Positions 11,301-22,428 are shown, counted from the first letter of the stretch. The stretch: DNA of 64,000 nt from Cutaneotrichosporon cavernicola (GCF_030864355.1 NC_083397.1:868001-932000), one strand, 5' to 3'. Notes: a model not told the origin generated them from the sequence alone. Translations and numbers: made by a program.

Positions 11301-13159
11301 CGCTTCAAGGGCCAGGAGAGTGGAGTGTTACCGAGGGGAGAGGGTGCGGGGGAGAACGGGCGGAGATGTGAAGGGTCGTGCACTTTGTCGTTTTAAAGGG
11401 AGAAAGGAGGAACGCGATCGATATCAATAGGAATAGGAATGGGAATGGGAATGGGAATGAGCAAGATGGCAAGGTTGAGTTGTTGTGGTTGGAAAGAAAG
11501 TTGCAAGGGAGATGGCAATGTAGAGTCGAGTCGAGAGCTAGTATGGAGGAGTGAGAGAAAGTCAAGAAGACAAGTAAAGAGAGGGGGGTTAAGGAGGTGG
11601 TGAACAAGGTACAGTCTTGTCCCGAACCAGTAGACAGACAGGTGATGCGGTGTGGATGAGTGTGAAGGGGAAGGGTGAGGGGGGGAGGAGATGAGCCGCG
11701 ATCGCCGCGAGGAGGTAGCGAGCTCTAGGGAAATGGGGAGGGCCAAGGACTTGAAGAGACTGTAATGAGGCCGTTGTCGTGCCGGACCCCGCCGTGTCAG
11801 TCGAGGGACTCTTAGGTATTCTAGGCATCAAAGTATTCAGGCACTTAGGAACGGCCCAAGGTGAGGGTTAACGCATTGTTCAAAGGTAGACCACGCTGTA
11901 AAGGCCAAGGCTCATCATCGGTATAGTACAGAAATGCGGGACGGCCCAATCCAGGGTAATCTAAACCTGCCTTGCATGCCTTGAACGCTTGAATGGCCTG
12001 ATATTATTACAGGGTTCATTCGGGTACTATGAGGTACATGTAGTACTTATGAGGTGAATCAAAAGAGGAACAAAGAACTGATAATTTGCTTGTAGTTTAT
12101 TATAATCCAATGTACGGCAAGACGCGAGTAAGGGCGAGGGATGCGGGACATTCGGGCACTTTGACGTTGAAAAGACATACCTTGCCTCTTTTGGTCATAT
12201 CCATATGTGCAGTCAGTCAGTCTTTGGTCAAAGCGACGCATCTGACCCCGAATCAATCTTGCAATCAACAACTCCCTACTCGCTTACCCGCTTACCGTCT
12301 CATTACTATACTACAACGCCACAATGAATCAAATCCGTTTCAGACTTCAAACGTCCCCTCTAGCCTCTAGCCCGCCATACATCACATGGCGAGCTCAGGC
12401 TGATATGGAACCACTCTAACGTTGTGAGATTCATATATGATGTTGTGCATCAACAAATCTACCTCTGGCGTTTGTTTGAGCTGGACTTTGGATCCCTGAC
12501 ACCGCAGATTGACGGGCAGCAGCCGGTGGCGCAAACCCTACTACCGAACCTACCGATCTAGGCGGCGTCGGAGCTGCTACTTTGGCGGTCGGAGAGTATG
12601 CCAAACTAGTGTTGCAGATTGACTTACAACTTGAGTTGACTGATGTAACATTACATGACCGATCGCGTCGCGCCCGGCCCGCAGTTTCGGAGGCCCGGAG
12701 GATTGTGGGAATGATACCATTTTATATCGCACATTAAAGCACAACCGGAGGGATAATGACACGCCAGTTGGGCAAGCATGGGAGCAAAGTTGAAAGATGA
12801 CTTTCAGACCAACACGCAACATGCCGTGGGTAGGGAGTAGGGATTCCACCGGGAAGGGGAGTCGTGTGCTCCATGTCCTCAGAGAGACCTGGCAGTTGGG
12901 CCTGGCCCTAACTGAGCCAAGAACCAGAGTATAGCCACGCGATGCGATTGTGCCGATCTGGCTAAGTATAAGTGACTAGCATGACCTCAATGACCAGGCT
13001 AGGACAAGGAGAGGCAGTCCATTCGTCCTCGTAAGCTGCACTCGTTCCTTCTCATGACACGACACGCGTCCGCGCGTCCCGTCAGTTGTACAATATCTGA
13101 TCGCTCATTATGTGGCATGGCACACTGGCACACGGCCGACCGCCGATCCCCGAACTGAC

Positions 13160-13601
13160 ATGACAATCACACCCATTGGACGTCCATCGCGAACGACGTC
13201 ATACAAGTAAGCCTATATGACTCACTACATATTCTCGCAGCCTCGCAGCCATGGCCCTCATCCTCGTGTGAGCGCGGTGTCCGACCTCCCGTCTACCTTG
13301 TCTACTTCTCTGCCTGTTTGCCTGTCTGGTTATCTACTGGTTTGCGATCTAACCACCTAGATCAGCACAAGTGGCGCACGGGAAGCCGGTACGGGACCGG
13401 AAGGACACAAGGACACTCGGGACACGAGGGACCGGAAGCGACGACACGGGAGTGTGTCCATGTATGAAATTGCGCGGATACGCGTCCATGTCGTTCATCT
13501 GCACGATTGCAACAAACCCGGCCTTGTCGGACAACGTGCAGCGCGGATCGGAACTGGGTTGGTGCCAGGCGGGCATGCACGGGCACCAATGTGCCTGGTA
13601 G
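13160..13601 (+). CDS. Possible small secreted cysteine-containing protein
   Basis: A three-exon model, 13160-13206, 13241-13267 and 13361-13601, gives 104 aa. Splicing joins a short basic start (MTITPIGRPSRTTSY) to NLAAMALILVSAQVA, which together read as a signal peptide with an A-x-x-A-like cut site. The mature part of about 70 residues holds five Cys, including GVCPC and HGHQCAW near the end. The second intron (93 nt) ends CTAACCACCTAG, the same branch-site geometry as neighbouring genes; the first (34 nt) is weaker. No family is recognised. The frame is short, so chance is a real alternative; the signal peptide formed exactly at the two joints is the main support. Confidence 0.4.
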
Positions 13602-15967
13602 TCACTGGCTGATTCAGGCACGTTTCGGCAACGCGTCTGTGACTCGTCTGCTTGAATTACAGCTACCAAGCTGCAGAATGCTTGCTATCCGCAGCGCGTC
13701 GTCTGATGCTAATGCTTCAATGTCGTACCATGTTTCGTGCCGGGTCATGTTGTAAGCGGGCCGGGCACGCCGCGCCATGCCGTGAGCGACGAGGAAGTGA
13801 GCCAGGCGTCCTGATGCCTCATATCGGACGAGCCATTTCAAACGGCGCGTCAGGTCGATTAGGCGATTTGACAGAGCGTAGTAGTGGAGCCGTTCACATT
13901 CACGTTGGCCCGGTATGGGGGTAAACAGCACAGCCTCTGGGTAGCTCGACTCATTCTGCCACGCAGGAGCTGGACGAAAATGGCTGCCGCGTATCGACGT
14001 AGCTTTCTGGCGCTAGTCGTTGGCAACCGCGAAATGGCTGTACTACCACTTGCTCCCTCAATCTACATCCACGCCATTGCTTGAGGCGGCCAGTACGCAA
14101 TAGACAAAGCATGGCAGAGCAATGTCTGCCTGAACAGTGGCGGTTTTGGAGCCCACAGAAAGACAACAGCTACTCGCACGACAATGTTGGCATCAGACTT
14201 CTGAGCAGAATCACATTCGCAAAACCTCAGTTATGCAAGACTTGGCCTTGGCCCATCGCCACACCACACTACGCCAACACCCAGTTTAACAGACTTATCA
14301 CCAGATCCGGTGTGTCCCTGCCAGCCTCGTGCGGACAGCATAGATCTGCCGAGACTTATCACTGCCACAATGGACTACACATGCTCCCCCACTTCCCCAC
14401 TCACACACCTGAGATCGTCGCGTTCTTTGCATTCCGGCGTGACATCAGGTGGCAGCCGGAAACAACTGGAAACAGGGCCCTTCAAGCGTATCACTGAGAG
14501 GTGACTGCCTACTAACTCAGTTGGAGACAAACTCGATACGGGGTTGCGGCCACGTGTTGCCTCTGCGATCTGCGACATTCACAACTATACACTAGCACTC
14601 CTTCAAGGCCATGATGCCATAATGTCATCATCCGTGCTCATGATCAGCCATCCAGTCAGTAGGGTCGTTCCGTGGAGGGGGCGGCAACAGCGTCCACTGG
14701 TTGCCTCGTCGATTGTGGGAATTGTGGTCCCAAGTTCGTCCACTGATCCACTACCCACCCTGTAGACTAGCAGTAGGCCTGATCACCCTGTCCGCGGCAT
14801 CCAGAATTCCAGCGTACCAAGGGGTAGTATCATGGACGCCTCTGACATCTCTGACAATCCATTAGCCACCGATCATGGCGTCCAAGGCGATCAGTGCCCT
14901 CGGCACACCCGACATCGCGTAATACTCGGCCTTGGAGCATGGTTGCCGAGTCCTCTGAGAGCTCGAGAGGCCACCCCAAAGTAACAGATGGTACCAGGTT
15001 GTATCTAGACGCTGGACGGAAGTAGAAGTTCTGTGCAAAATGCAAAATGTTTAGAGTTTGAGAGGTTTGGTATATGCGGTAGGGAAGTCGGACAACGGAC
15101 GGTGATGTACATGTTGGACGGGCTGGTGCGAGATTAGCCTAGCCTTTTAAAGCAAGGCAGCTAGGAGACTAGGATGCTAAGAATCTAGGAATCTACCAAG
15201 CTAAGAGAGTCAAGAGTGTTCAAAGTTTGAAAAGGAAAGCAGAACAATTAAGAACAAGATGAGTAACAATGCCTGAATCTTGCTGGATCAGGTGTTTTCT
15301 TACCCAAGTTGCCAGGGATTTGTGAGCAATTGTGAGGAGGTGCGGGTTTGAGAAGGGGAATGCCACGTGTTACAAAGGGTACATGAGTACAGGACGTAAA
15401 GGGATTAGTTAGTGAAAAGGTAGACGAGGAGAGACGGGAGCAAATTGATGTAGGGGTGAATGTGAAGACAAGGAGGGCAAAGTGCGCACTGGTTGCTTTG
15501 CCGCTTGGGTGCTTTGATGCGACATCCGGCATCCGGTTTAACGCCCCTTAACCACCCATACACTCACCTAGCTCACTAGAGTGAGTGTGCCACCAAAGTC
15601 ACTCTCCACCCCTCATCACCCACCCACCCACCCACTTACCCTCTTGGCGATTGGCGACCCCGTTGCACCTCACATCTACGTCTACCTCGTCACTCCTCTC
15701 GGTCACTAGACATCTATCTCGCCATCACTCGAGCCTTCCTCGTCGTCTCACTCACCACTCTCTTCTTCTACCCATCACCGCATACCCCTCATCCCAATTC
15801 CCACACCCGGCATCAAACATCGCTCAACCTCCACGCGTTCAGGCCCCTTCTTGACCGACACGACCCGCGCCCTCAACTCTCGACTTGAACGACATTCACG
15901 CTCCTCCCGCGTTACCTTACTTTGCACCTTGACCTTTTTACCCAACCCCATCTCTACATCCGACACC

Positions 15968-15992
15968 CATCCCATCCCATCCCATCCCATTC
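15968..15992 (+). repeat. CCCAT pentamer array in the RAC1 leader
   Basis: Five near-identical CCCAT/CCATT units lie about 120-140 bp before the RAC1 start codon, inside a long pyrimidine-rich tract. They may be part of the 5' untranslated leader. Confidence 0.6.
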
Positions 15993-16106
15993 CATCTTTA
16001 CGCATTCACGACCACCAACGCGTCTTGGATTCTCGGGCACGGACCCTGCCCCCAAAACATCAGCATCGCTCGGTGGCCACGCATCGCAATCTAGGTCAAC
16101 ATCACT

Positions 16107-17058
16107 ATGGCCACCGCGCCCCCGAAGAGTATCAAATGTGCGCCCCCTTTCTCTTCTATACTAACCCACAGGCGTCGTTGTAGGAGACGGTGCGGTCGGC
16201 AAGGTGAGCCTTCCTCGCCTAAATCGGCCTGCTAACTTCAGACCTGCCTGCTCATCAGCTACACGACTAACGCCTTCCCCGGCGAATATGTGCCGACCGT
16301 CTTTGACAACTACTCGTCCCAGGTCATTGTCGACCACCAGACCGTCCAGCTCGGTCTGTGGGACACGGCTGGTCAGGAAGACTACGAGTGAGTATTAGTC
16401 TTGAGGACTGTCATGGCTACGCGCGTTGTGCCGCTTTCGCAACTTGGCCGCGTTCCATTCCCCGGCCGCCGGACTCTGCCAGTCACAGAACCCCGGCGGC
16501 GGATGAAGGCGCGATTGACAGTTTGCACCTTCTCAACCGTCGCTGCCCCTTGATCGTCGGCACTAACAGTCAGCCGTCTCCGCCCACTCTCCTACCCGCA
16601 GACCGACGTCTTCCTTCTCTGCTTCTCGGTCGTCTCACCCGCATCCTTCGAGAACATCCGCACCAAGTGGTTCCCCGAGATCCAACATCACTGTGAGTTG
16701 TCGAGCTTGACAACAACTGACGGCAGCTCCCGGAACGCCCATCATCCTCGTCGGCACCAAGCTCGATCTGAGAGATGACCCCGCGGCTCTGGAGCGCTTG
16801 CGCGAGCGGCGGTCCCAGCCGATCCAGTACTCGCAAGGAGCAGCCATGGCCAATGACATCCGCGCAGCCCGCTACCTCGAGTGCTCTGCGCTCACACAGG
16901 TGGGGCTCAAGACGGTCTTTGACCAGGCGATCCGGACGGTCCGTGAGTTTTGCACAAAATTCGCAACAGACATGTACCGCGCACTGTTACTGACCATAGT
17001 CAACCCGAACCGTCGCAATAATACCCGCAGGAAGGGCACCGGTTGTGTCCTCATGTAA
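16107..17058 (+). CDS. RAC1: Rac-type Rho family GTPase
   Basis: Six exons (16107-16137, 16172-16203, 16242-16387, 16574-16692, 16727-16942, 17000-17058) give 200 aa. Introns are 34, 38, 186, 34 and 57 nt. The product has P-loop GDGAVGKT, effector loop [10 protein letters not shown], switch [11 protein letters not shown], specificity motif GTKLDL and ECSALTQ. The residues after the effector loop and [11 protein letters not shown] are Rac-like rather than Cdc42-like. The tail [13 protein letters not shown] has a polybasic stretch and a CaaX box ending in Met, which favours farnesyl over geranylgeranyl attachment. Rac controls actin, polarity and hyphal growth at the plasma membrane. It has its own pyrimidine-rich leader and converges on the SGNH gene. 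Confidence 0.95.
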
Positions 17059-17511
17059 CGACAAGCCTCGCTCCCATCCCTATCTATACACCAGCCGCTA
17101 CCACCCCTCTGATCTAATACTCTCCATAACTTGGCTCATATCCGCGTTGAGCAACGATCCCACGCGCCAGGAGCTCGTCCTGTGGCTGGCCCCCCGGGTA
17201 CCACGATATCTCATGTTTCCGTTTGTACCACCAGACGTCCTGCATCACCCCCGCCTTCGTGTTTATAGATTGGTCTGAGCGCGATGGAGCGTGCTCGCGA
17301 GTCGTTAGACGATAGACGGGATGTGACTGGCTTGTGATGACGCCGGATTCCGGGTTTGGAAGTGAACGAAAACCCCAATGCATGTACGGGACATTGTGTA
17401 AAGGCCAAGTCATGAAGGGGAGGGGCTACGGATGCAGAGATGGAGTCTATGGTAAAATAGAGAGGGCTTAGGTCGCAAACCTGCATGTCAGTTGTGTCTC
17501 TGTTGAACAAC
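17059..17511. other. Convergent 3' region, RAC1 / SGNH gene
   Basis: This 453-bp gap between two convergent stop codons shows no gene. It should hold both 3' untranslated regions. Confidence 0.6.
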
Positions 17512-19134
17512 TCACACTCCCATCAACTTGAATGGGGCCAGCTTGGCGCCCTCGGTGCCGAGCATGAGGCACTCGACGTAGTGGTCACCTGGCTCGACGC
17601 CCTCGTTGATCGTAGTGAGCGTGGCTGTCGGCTGCCCAACGTTCTTGCTCATACCGTTAAGTACGGCGCGGTTGGCAAAGTCGTCGTCGACCCAGCACGC
17701 AACCCGTCCGCTGGGCGTGTTGTCGGGATGCTGGAGGTAATAGATAGCGACGTCGCCAGCGGCAGTCTTGATGGGAACGCGCATACGGCTCCCTCCAATC
17801 TCCGCCCACCAGTAACTCTTCTCCTGACCCCCCTTTTCAGCCTTGTACGTTGTCCATCCGTTCCCAAAGAAGTGGGAGGGAGGGATGGGGTTGACAATCT
17901 CGTTGGCGATGACGCAGTAGGGCTCGACTTCACGGAAGGTAAGAATGTCCGAGGGGCGATTAGCGAGACGGGCCGGTGGAACCTTCATTGCGCGAGCCTT
18001 GGCGGCAACACCACCGCCTTGGGCTTCGAGGTCATCGGCGTCGACATTGAGAAGCGGGTTGACGCCCGATGCAGGCCCAGCGCCCATGTAGGGCACGTCA
18101 AAGGCGTGGCCCATGGTCGTTGCCCATCCCGAGCAGATCTGGCTCTGGAGAAAGCTGATTAGCAGGTCTGAGAGGAGGTCGTGGCCGGCCGGACTGGCCA
18201 GTACCATGTCCGAGTAATAGCTCTGGCGCGTGCCCTCTGGATCGGTCATGTAGTCGTTGTAGACTGCGCCTTTCATTGAGATGTGAGGGACGTCGTAGAA
18301 CTGCGCAACAATGTCGTGCAGCATCTCGGGGCCCGTGTATCCATTCTGGTATAGAACCTGAGGGGCAAAGTGGCCTAGGAGGATGACGGCAGGCTGTTCA
18401 GGCCGCGTGAGGATGGAGCGAACGAGTAGCTCGAAATGGTTAATCCACAGAGGGTCGTTTGGGTCGCTGGCGTCGAATTCTAGAATAACCAAATCGGCAC
18501 GGTCCGGCATATGATGCTTTGAGCAGTAGGCAAAGTATGCCGAGTCGGTGAGTCGTGCCGCTCCATTATAGAGCTGGTTGTAAGGGTGTGGAAAGACTGT
18601 ATTCCACCACTCGAAAAAGCGAGATGGCCAGCAACGGGGGGATACAGGATCGTCGCCAGCCCCATGACAAGCGGTAATACTGCCCCCGAGGACTGAGATT
18701 GTGACTGGCTGCCCAGTCATGGCTTTGTGGATGAGGCGCTGGATGCGTGCCCCAGTACCAGTGTGAAGGCGCGACTTGAGGAGGGGGACTTGTCCCCTCT
18801 TTTGTGCGACTAGGTCGGTGGGCCCAAAGTCGGGACAGAATGAGAATGGGGCTGGCTCGCTCGACGACGCGTTCAAATAGTCGACGGCGGTGAGCAGACC
18901 ACGAGAAGTCGAGTAGTGTCCTGAAAGAGATGATGAGGTGGAGGCTAGGGTCAGAAAGCAAAGAGTGGCAACATACGGAACACGAAGCGCGAGAGGAGCA
19001 TGAACCCCAGACACCCGCCGACGAGGTACCATACGCGCCGTGACAGGCCTGATGTTAGTGCTATCAATATGCAACACACCAAGTACTGGCCGGTCGATGG
19101 GGGCTGGCCGCAGGTCATCGCTCTTCTTCTCCAT
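17512..19134 (-). CDS. Type II membrane-anchored SGNH/GDSL-like hydrolase-fold protein
   Basis: Three exons (19134-19080, 19048-18977, 18920-17512) give 511 aa; introns are 31 and 56 nt. After splicing, residues about 20-43 form a single membrane helix (RVWYLVGGCLGFMLLSRFVF) behind a short charged head, so the body faces the lumen or outside. The body has SGNH blocks: GGSITACHGAG (nucleophile Ser), YNGAARLTDSAYF (Asn), VILEFDASDPND and SPAGHDLLSDLL (His). A C-terminal beta-rich part of about 180 residues follows. Similar proteins are common in capsulated and related basidiomycetes; acetyl-ester action on glycans is a reasonable guess but not shown. Note that the unspliced frame also stays open, which hides the membrane helix. 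Confidence 0.8.
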   Translation of the reverse strand: MEKKSDDLRPAPIDRPVLGVLHIDSTNIRPVTARMVPRRRVSGVHAPLALRVPYVATLCFLTLASTSSSLSGHYSTSRGLLTAVDYLNASSSEPAPFSFCPDFGPTDLVAQKRGQVPLLKSRLHTGTGARIQRLIHKAMTGQPVTISVLGGSITACHGAGDDPVSPRCWPSRFFEWWNTVFPHPYNQLYNGAARLTDSAYFAYCSKHHMPDRADLVILEFDASDPNDPLWINHFELLVRSILTRPEQPAVILLGHFAPQVLYQNGYTGPEMLHDIVAQFYDVPHISMKGAVYNDYMTDPEGTRQSYYSDMVLASPAGHDLLSDLLISFLQSQICSGWATTMGHAFDVPYMGAGPASGVNPLLNVDADDLEAQGGGVAAKARAMKVPPARLANRPSDILTFREVEPYCVIANEIVNPIPPSHFFGNGWTTYKAEKGGQEKSYWWAEIGGSRMRVPIKTAAGDVAIYYLQHPDNTPSGRVACWVDDDFANRAVLNGMSKNVGQPTATLTTINEGVEPGDHYVECLMLGTEGAKLAPFKLMGV

Positions 19135-19554
19135 GTTGGAAGTTGAATCCGGGAACGGGAGCGTGTTCGCCGTCCACTGTATCTGTCTCGCGCGTTGTCT
19201 GTTGTCTAGCGTAGAGTGGTAGAGTGCTTATCGCTCCAAGTGATGTGTAGTTTGTGTTGATAGTTGTATAGTTGAGAGGAATAAGAAAAGATGTGAGCGG
19301 GAGTGTCAAGGTGATGTGGTGTATTCTCTGTTTCTAACCTGGGCCAGGTGGCCAGGTCGACGACCAACTCTATCTAGACCCTGATAAAGGATCGCCCAGA
19401 ATTGAATGTCGCTGTGTAGCCCGCTGTCCAGCCCGGGACAATTCCACGTGGATGACCCTGAGTCATCATCACGCGCGTCGCGTTCCTGGAGTTGGTCTCC
19501 AGTGGTCGAAAGTCATATCTCACTTTAGATCCTTTAGATCCACTTCTCCTAACA
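19135..19554. promoter_or_regulatory. Divergent promoter, SGNH gene / PSF2
   Basis: The 420-bp gap separates two outward-facing start codons. Just before PSF2 it contains TTTAGATCCTTTAGATCC, a small direct repeat at about 19525-19540. No TATA box is evident. Confidence 0.55.
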
Positions 19555-20253
19555 ATGGCCCTCCCAAAACACTTGCAGGCCGGACTGACACCCGACGAAC
19601 TCACCTTCCTGGCTGAAGAAGAGGTGGTCCAAGTCGTCCCCCTCTTCTCCATGAGTCGCGTGCGTCTCCTCAGCGGTGTTTATGGACCATTTCGACCGCC
19701 TGCCCGCGCACAGGTTCCGCTCTGGCTCGCGCTCAGTTTGAAACGCAAGCGCAAGTGTCGGATCGTACCGCCCGTCTGGCTGGCTGTTGGTGAGTTGGTT
19801 TTGGCTCCACGTTTGTTGAGAGCTAGTACTCTCCTGACGCGGCAAATCGCCCCCACCCACACCCCCACACCCCCCCAATCCCCCGCTCACATCAGAACCC
19901 CTCAACGCACTCATCAAGGAAGAACGCGAACAGAACGAGAGCTTCGAACCCCTACCACGGCGGTTCTTCGAGGTCGCCAAAGTCCTTCTCGACGTCGCGA
20001 GCGACGACCTCACTGAACCAGGCCAAATCCGCAGCCTGCTCAAAGACCTACGCGAGATGCGGCAAGCCAAGACCCGCATCGGTCTACAGAGCGACGGCGT
20101 CATGCGCGGAAGCTATCTACAAGTGAGTCAGCACACATACTAATCTGATCCCAGGTGACCAATCTCACCCCGTTGGAACTGTGCGAACTCAAGCCATTCC
20201 TGGTCAAGGCCATGGGTATGATGCAGGGCCTCGAACGCGAGACAGACATGTAA
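19555..20253 (+). CDS. PSF2: GINS complex subunit Psf2
   Basis: Three exons (19555-19789, 19896-20122, 20155-20253) give 186 aa; introns are 106 and 32 nt. The N-terminal block [19 protein letters not shown] with [20 protein letters not shown] and the helix [15 protein letters not shown] are typical of Psf2, as is [18 protein letters not shown] at the end. Psf2 is one of four GINS subunits; GINS joins Cdc45 and Mcm2-7 to form the replicative CMG helicase in the nucleus. Length matches the family (about 185-230 aa). The stop codon is only 30 bp from that of the convergent SPX-RING gene. Confidence 0.95.
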
Positions 20254-20283
20254 ATGTAATGTTGTACATATGTATTATAAGGT

Positions 20284-22428
20284 CTACATGACCACACATC
20301 TATCTCGTTCGGTGGGGCGCACGCCCGCCGCGTCTTCAATGCTCTCTCGCGCGATTTCGGCCGTGCTCTCCAGTTGCTTGGCACGCACCTCGCGCGGAAA
20401 CCAATCCTTCATAAAGTTCATCAGCGTGACGTCGAGACAGGCTTGGGTTAGCACAAGCAATATGTCTAACTCACCGCGGTCGGCCAGGAGAACAGTGTTC
20501 TTGCGGCATAGCGGGCAGCTGTCGTTGCCCCGCTGCTGCATCTTGACGAGGCAGCGAACGCAGAATAAATGTCCGCATGTCAGGCGAATAGGCTTGAACG
20601 CAATCGACATGCAGATGAGGCATGCAAAGTCGTCGAGTGACGGCAGGATCGGGAGCAGCGTATCCGTCATCCGGGCGAGCAGGACATGCGGCAGAGACGT
20701 GTTGTAAAACGTCCACGTGCTGACATTGCCATCCTGGTCGACGTGCATGGCGAGTGTACTGCGAACAAACGACGCGAGCCCCGTACTCGCCGTGAGTGCC
20801 GTGCGCTTGTCGTGTTTCTTGAGAATCTTGCGCGCGGCGTTAATGTTGGCCAGCTGGAACCGCTTGAGATCAAGTAGCCGGACGTTGAGCTTGAGAAAGT
20901 CTTCCCATGCCTTGCGCGTCCTCTTGCCCCGAATCGTGCGTCGGTCGCCGAGGCCGCGACGCACAACCTCGGCTGCAAAGGCGTGCAAACGGCGCTCGGC
21001 TTCTTCTATCGTCCGCTCGCCGCGTGTCCGTTCGCTAGAGCTTTCAAATATCTCGGCCTCGACCCAGAGTGCAAAAATGTCACGCCACGCATACAGGTCC
21101 TTCTGGCTCGGCGTCACGCTCTTGTACTTGTACTTTGCCACTGCTCCCGGTCCGGAATTCAGCGGTGTTGGAAGGACAGTCACCGTGTCGCCTGGCGTGA
21201 TACTGTCGCTGATGGACTTGCAGAGCGCCTCGACGTCGGCGTGGAACTGTTCCTGTTGCGCTGCGTGGAACCGCGAGAGACTCGTAAGTGCAGCTGTGAG
21301 GACGTTGAAGAACGCCATGTCCGACTGCAGGGGGATGATGAACTCGCGTGGCTCGGGCGACGTCCCGAACCCGACGGCGTTTGGAGGAGACGAGCTGAGG
21401 GCCGAGTCGCCGATATCCGCTACGGCCGGTGAAGGCGCGTCGCTGAACGGAGGCAATGTCGGCGTGGCGTCCAGGTCAATTTGGAGATTGGCTCGCCGCT
21501 GAGGTGCCGCCGCCTCGCCAATGTTCAGCTCGACCATACCGTGCCCAGCCTGGGTGGTGCTGGCGAGAGCCCAGATTGGCGACATGGCCGTACGCATCTT
21601 GAGCAGCGCCGGTGAAAGTGGCATTTCCGGTTCATGTGGGATCTCGAGGATATCGCTCCCCGTGTCCGTCTCTTCAGTCGGGTCTGTGTCGCTATGATGT
21701 GTGGAACTCGATAGCTCGCTCGTTGATCTGCTGTTCAGAGGTGACTCGGTCGGAAGTGACTCGGGGAAGACGCTTAACCGGATCTGAGGGACGGGACTGC
21801 TCTCGTCTCCCGTAAACAGGTATTGCGCCGTCACGCCTTCGGCCTTGACAACACGTCCAACGCCCGACGGACTCTCCATGCGCGAAGATGACATGGACAT
21901 GGGCATGGGCGACGACGACGACGATCGCCCCCGCCCACCCCGCATCATGAGATCCGCGACACTGATTGGGGCCGGGCTGGTACCGAAGCTCCCGGGCCCT
22001 TCGCTGTCCGAGAGCACGCGTACCCGGAAGCGGGTTGGCACTGGCGTCTCCTCGTCGTCGCTGTCGAACACTGGGTCGAGCTGAACCTCCTTAGGACTCG
22101 AGGGCCCATCGGGGTCGAACTCGAACTCGAATAGCTCAGCCTCAGCCTCAGAAGTTGGGTCCGACGCCGCTGTGCTACTCCTTGAAGGACCTGGGCCCGA
22201 GTCCGTCACGAGGAGTTGCCGCAGAACTGCGGGGGACAGACCCATGCCTTCAAGCTCAGCCTGTACATTCTTGATGAGCTTCTTGAGCTGCGGTCAGTGC
22301 TGTGCGGGGAATAAAGAATAGCGGGGCGCCACTCCACTCACCTTGCGGTACTCGATCGCACTCGTCTTCCAGTCATCGGGGAAATCGGAAGCGTCGAGGA
22401 TGTGTTGAAACTCCTTGGCGTACTTCAT
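20284..22428 (-). CDS. SPX-RING protein, probable phosphate-linked E3 ubiquitin ligase, with CaaX-type end
   Basis: Three exons (22428-22342, 22287-20475, 20441-20284) give 685 aa. The first exon supplies the SPX start (MKYAKEFQHIL...IEYRK|LKKLIKN). A long acidic, Ser-rich insert follows, then the second half of SPX ending NINAARKILKKHDKRT, whose Lys residues bind inositol pyrophosphates in SPX proteins. A C3HC4 RING lies near residues 580-625: CLIC, CGHLFC, RC, CPLC. The C-terminus after LMNFMKDWFPREVR matches the fungal RING-14-like family. It ends RDRCVVM, a possible CaaX prenylation box. The 33-nt second intron is in frame and stop-free, so retention would insert 11 residues just after the RING. 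Such proteins tie phosphate status to ubiquitylation; the target here is unknown. Confidence 0.9.

Larger units (their letters stand above)
10222..16106. other. 5.9-kb region between regulator-like gene and RAC1, mostly non-coding
   Basis: Apart from one possible small secreted-protein gene (13160-13601), I see no coding sequence. It holds strand-biased stretches: purine-rich on the plus strand at about 10740-10880 and 11400-11700, and pyrimidine-rich at 15590-16060, the latter looking like the RAC1 leader. It also has a G-tract cluster at 11281-11300, GGGAAT hexamers at about 11430-11460 and CCCAT pentamers at about 15968-15990. Confidence 0.55.

Noticed and set aside
13614..13931. Minus-strand open frame of 105 codons
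   Set aside because: No signal peptide, domain or nearby exon support; length expected by chance in GC-rich DNA.
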